NCBI GenBank assembly: GCA_036521655.1
Contig: DATDHI010000041.1
Location: 1 to 15,426, forward strand
DNA from: GCA-003244245 sp036521655
GTDB taxonomy: Bacteria; Actinomycetota; Actinomycetes; Mycobacteriales; Pseudonocardiaceae
DNA: 15,426 nt
Direction of reading: 5' to 3'
The translations under genes were made by a program, and so were the position numbers. This document shows positions 13,166 to 15,426 of the stretch, piece after piece. The notes under the pieces are model-generated. The model was not told where the DNA came from, did not search any database, and was given only the letters and a program-made list of their open reading frames with translations. Each line of letters starts with the position of its first letter. Positions within the stretch are counted from its first letter, which is position 1.

Positions 13166-14401
13166 ATGGTCCAAGCCGCGCAAGCGTCGCCGGGACACCG
13201 GTCCAAACCGCACGACCCAGCCTCCGGCACAGGCGATGCGGACGCCGACGGCGGCGTCCTGGGCGCGCAGCGGCCGGCTTTTGCGGTCCCTCCGGATGTC
13301 GCGTATTTCAACACCGCCACCCTGTCGCCGCAGCTGCACGGGGTACGAGCCGCGGGTGAAGCGGCATTGGAGCGGCGTGGCAGGCCATGGACGATCTCGG
13401 CTGCGGACTGGTTCTCCGACGTGGAGCGCTTGCGCACGCTGTTCGGCGAACTCATCGGCGCCGACGCTGAGGGCGTCGCGTTGATCCCGGCCACGAGCTA
13501 CGGGTTCGCGGTGGCCGCCCGGAACGTGACATTGACCGCCGGCGCCCAGGTCGTTGTACTGGCCGAGGAGTACCCGTCGGGGATCTACACCTGGCGGGCC
13601 GCGGCCCGGACAGCGGGCGCAGAGATCGTGACCGTCCGCCGGCAGCCTGGCCAGACGTGGACCGAGGCGATCCTGGAGGTCCTCGACGAGCGGGTCGGCG
13701 TGGTCAGTGTGCCGAACGTGCACTGGACCGACGGGGCCCTAATCGATCTAGCGGCCGTGAGTGCCCGCAGCCATCAGATCGGTGCCCGGCTCGTCATTGA
13801 CGGCAGTCAGTCGATCGGCGCGATGCCCCTCGATGTGGCCGCGCTGCGCCCGGACTTCGTGGTGACCGTCGGCTACAAGTGGCTTCTCGGCCCGCTCAGC
13901 GTCGGCTATCTCTACGTCGCTGAAGAGCATCGTCGGGGCGAGCCGGTGGAGCAGAACTGGATCGTCCGGGAGGGGTCGGAGGACTTCGCGCGCCTGGTCG
14001 ACTACCGCGAGGACTACCAGCCCGGAGCACGACGATTCGATGTCGGGCAGCGCACCAAGTTCGAGCTGCTCCCGATGGCGATCGCCGCCCTGCAACAAGT
14101 GCGGTCCTGGCGGGTCCCGCGGATCGGCACCTTGCTGGCGGGGCTGACCCACACCATCGCCGCACAGGCCGCCGAGCTCGGTCTTGATCCGCTTCCCGCC
14201 GAACAGCGGGGACCGCACATACTCGGGGTGAGACTGCCCGTATCGGTCCGGGCAGATATCCTGCCTACTCTGGCCGCGGTCAACTGCTTCGCCTCGGTCC
14301 GTGGGGAGTCCCTACGGATCGCCCCGCACCTGCACATCACCGATGCAGATATCGAGCGTCTGATGAACGCACTGACCACGCTAAGCGGCCAGGCCGGTTA
14401 G
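13166..14401 (+). CDS. Class V PLP-dependent aminotransferase-like protein
   Basis: A 411-residue fold-type I PLP enzyme. Homology begins near residue 38 (FAVPPDVAYFNTATLSPQLHGV). The cofactor signature is clear: TSYGFAVAA for phosphate contact, D212 in LVIDGSQSIGAMPLD under the pyridine ring, and the Schiff-base lysine K238 in VVTVGYKWLLGPLSVGYLYV. The sulfur-transfer cysteine loop of NifS/SufS is not seen, so it resembles isopenicillin-N-epimerase/kynureninase-type members of uncertain substrate rather than a desulfurase. ATG 13166 is chosen over the GTG at 12806 because the added 120 residues come from the hydrolase relic and low-complexity DNA. It is monocistronic and convergent with the next gene. 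Confidence 0.82.
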   Translation: MVQAAQASPGHRSKPHDPASGTGDADADGGVLGAQRPAFAVPPDVAYFNTATLSPQLHGVRAAGEAALERRGRPWTISAADWFSDVERLRTLFGELIGADAEGVALIPATSYGFAVAARNVTLTAGAQVVVLAEEYPSGIYTWRAAARTAGAEIVTVRRQPGQTWTEAILEVLDERVGVVSVPNVHWTDGALIDLAAVSARSHQIGARLVIDGSQSIGAMPLDVAALRPDFVVTVGYKWLLGPLSVGYLYVAEEHRRGEPVEQNWIVREGSEDFARLVDYREDYQPGARRFDVGQRTKFELLPMAIAALQQVRSWRVPRIGTLLAGLTHTIAAQAAELGLDPLPAEQRGPHILGVRLPVSVRADILPTLAAVNCFASVRGESLRIAPHLHITDADIERLMNALTTLSGQAG

Positions 14402-14420
14402 GAGATGGTTCGTGCGCGGA

Positions 14421-14435
14421 CCTGCGCCGCGCAGG
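14421..14435. terminator. Weak hairpin between convergent genes
   Basis: CCTGCG (14421-14426), a 3-nt loop, and CGCAGG (14430-14435) can pair. It lies in the 54-bp gap between the two convergent stops. There is no T-run and the stem is short, so it is only a tentative bidirectional terminator. Confidence 0.25.
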
Positions 14436-14455
14436 CCGTCGATCACATTGGGCCG

Positions 14456-14878
14456 CTACTCGATGGAGTGCGCTTTGAGCCAGGTTGCTCCTCTGCGGTT
14501 CGAGGCTTGAGCGAGCCACGCTTCCTGCACTAACTCAGCCAACTCCTTCCGGGTGAGTTCGCTGATCCGGCTTGCGCGCAGCAGCACCGATCGGTGGCCG
14601 TCAAAGTGCGGCGTTGTGAAGTACGGTGACTCCTGGTCTTGGATCAATGCTTGCTTGTCCGACTCGGACGCTACCCAGAACACGATCACGTCGGTGTAGC
14701 GTTCGCCGGTCTCGGGGTCGATTGCGTCAGCCCGGGGTGTGCGGAAGAAAACGAACGATTTCCCGCCGACTTGATAGACAGGATTGCCGCTCGGCCCATG
14801 TTCGACGGTCACATGGGGCATGCCTAAAGCCAGTTCGTGCACGTCCTCGATCTGCGCGCGGTCCGGTTCTGTCGACAT
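14456..14878 (-). CDS. MmcQ/YjbR family protein
   Basis: A 140-residue protein of the MmcQ/YjbR family (double-wing CyaY-like fold, function unproven, possibly DNA binding). Recognisable parts are the N-terminal helix IEDVHELALGMPHVTVEHG, GNPVYQVGGKSFVFFRTP, and the C-terminal PYFTTPHFDGHRSVLLRASRISELTRKELAELVQEAWLAQA. The ATG at 14878 is taken because homology begins there; longer in-frame versions would cover the palindrome upstream. A TACGCT box ends 6 nt before the ATG, which fits a leaderless mRNA. Confidence 0.83.
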   Translation of the reverse strand: MSTEPDRAQIEDVHELALGMPHVTVEHGPSGNPVYQVGGKSFVFFRTPRADAIDPETGERYTDVIVFWVASESDKQALIQDQESPYFTTPHFDGHRSVLLRASRISELTRKELAELVQEAWLAQASNRRGATWLKAHSIE

Positions 14879-14884
14879 GGCAAC

Positions 14885-14890
14885 AGCGTA
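14885..14890 (-). promoter_or_regulatory. -10 box of a probable leaderless MmcQ/YjbR transcript
   Basis: TACGCT (TANNNT), separated by GTTGCC from ATG 14878. There is no Shine-Dalgarno site. The spacing equals that of vapB and the PhzF-YjbQ gene. Confidence 0.4.
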
Positions 14891-14937
14891 GGCTGGGGGC
14901 TGAACCGACCGCACTCGAGGTTGGCCGGCTGGGGGAC

Positions 14938-14969
14938 GCCCGCAGGTGTTCCGCGGAACACCTGCGGGC
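14938..14969. repeat. 32-bp perfect palindrome upstream of the MmcQ/YjbR gene
   Basis: GCCCGCAGGTGTTCCG (14938-14953) is followed directly by its exact reverse complement (14954-14969), with no spacer. It lies 60 bp upstream of the minus-strand MmcQ/YjbR start. Its core GTGTTC-CGCG-GAACAC resembles the GTGTTCGAACAC core of the ureG/ureD palindrome. It could be an operator, a terminator for a gene to the right, or a repeated palindromic element. Confidence 0.85.
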
Positions 14970-15426
14970 CGTGATCGCGAGCGTGACGGCGGGGACCGCC
15001 AGCGGTAGGCGACGTCGCCCAACAGGCAACGATCGGGTGCGCCATGATCCGCCCGTATCGAGGGTGATCGCGGAGTGGGGCAGGCTGTGCGGGACCAACG
15101 GAGGCGACCGCGCCGGTGCTGGCGCTGTCGGTGCCGGCCGTGACGATACTGTCACCAATCGGGCCGGAGCCCGAGGAGCCATGGTTTGCCGTTGCGGTCG
15201 TGGAACGCCGGAGCCGGGTGCCGTCTCGACTGAGAAAACTTGAGGTCTCGTATCAGGTGCATCGAGTGGTCGTGTTATCGTTTCGACCGACCTTGATATC
15301 CCATTGAGGTGCGAGGCCCTTGTATCCGATTCCACTGATTGAGACGATATCGGCGGTGTATGTGCGCAGTAAGCCCCGCCCCCGTCCAGCCACGTATTGA
15401 CGATCGCATTCCTGCACCCTCCCCCT
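14970..15426. other. Region with no recognisable gene
   Basis: I read all six frames here. The open frames are Arg/Ser/Ala/Pro-rich without family motifs or convincing ribosome binding sites. From about 15240 the sequence becomes noticeably more AT-rich than the rest of the window (ATATC, TTATCG, TTGATATC), like a non-coding or foreign segment. GATATC occurs at about 15295-15300 and again near 15346-15351. No tRNA, insertion-sequence ends or CRISPR repeats were seen. Confidence 0.5.

Noticed and set aside
14626..15243. 205-codon plus-strand open frame at the right end
   Set aside because: It overlaps the MmcQ/YjbR gene antisense, is Arg/Gly/Ala-rich and shows no motif.
1..15426. CRISPR array, tRNA/rRNA genes, insertion-sequence transposase, phage genes
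   Set aside because: No regularly spaced repeats, cloverleaf sequences, transposase motifs or phage proteins were seen on either strand.

Overview
The window reads as chromosomal DNA of a high-GC Actinomycetota. Grounds: strong G/C bias at third codon positions, many GTG/TTG starts, actinobacterial-style UreF/UreG/UreD, a GlnR-like box, and several genes that look leaderless (TANNNT 6-7 nt before the start codon). I cannot name the genus.

Layout. (1) Positions 1-788: the last codons of an unidentified gene and a short type 4 prepilin peptidase-like membrane protease. (2) 789-5830: a complete urea ABC importer operon, urtABCDE, with overlapping or tightly spaced genes. It is preceded by four pentamers at 11-bp spacing that resemble a nitrogen-regulator (GlnR) site, and followed by a 17-bp-stem hairpin. 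(3) 5831-7089: a small unknown gene, a VapBC-type toxin-antitoxin pair on the minus strand, and a C-terminal scrap of a second PIN-domain gene on the plus strand. (4) 7090-11557: a urease operon ureA-ureBC-ureF-ureG-ureD on the plus strand. (5) 11554-12989: an eroded region with a truncated PhzF frame joined in frame to a YjbQ/UPF0047 domain, and a plus-strand remnant of a dienelactone hydrolase gene. (6) 13166-14878: a class V PLP-dependent aminotransferase-like gene convergent with an MmcQ/YjbR-family gene. (7) 14879-15426: a 32-bp perfect palindrome and no recognisable gene.

How it works together: UrtA captures urea outside the cell, UrtB/UrtC form the membrane channel, and UrtD/UrtE supply ATP hydrolysis. 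The urease (UreA gamma chain plus a fused beta-alpha chain) cleaves imported urea to ammonia and carbamate. UreF, UreG and UreD are the nickel-insertion chaperones. No ureE or nickel transporter is in the window. The block is a nitrogen-scavenging module.

Most unusual points: (a) ureB and ureC are one continuous frame with no stop and no usable ureC start, while all urease active-site residues are retained. (b) A 60-bp nearly perfect palindrome sits exactly at the ureG/ureD junction, and ureG has no stop there, so its frame runs about 200 codons into ureD in another frame. (c) The PhzF-YjbQ chimera lacks the PhzF C-terminal third. (d) The vapBC promoter is a 15-bp symmetric element carrying a -10 hexamer on each strand. 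I found no wholly unknown multi-gene system; the novelty lies in these rearrangements.
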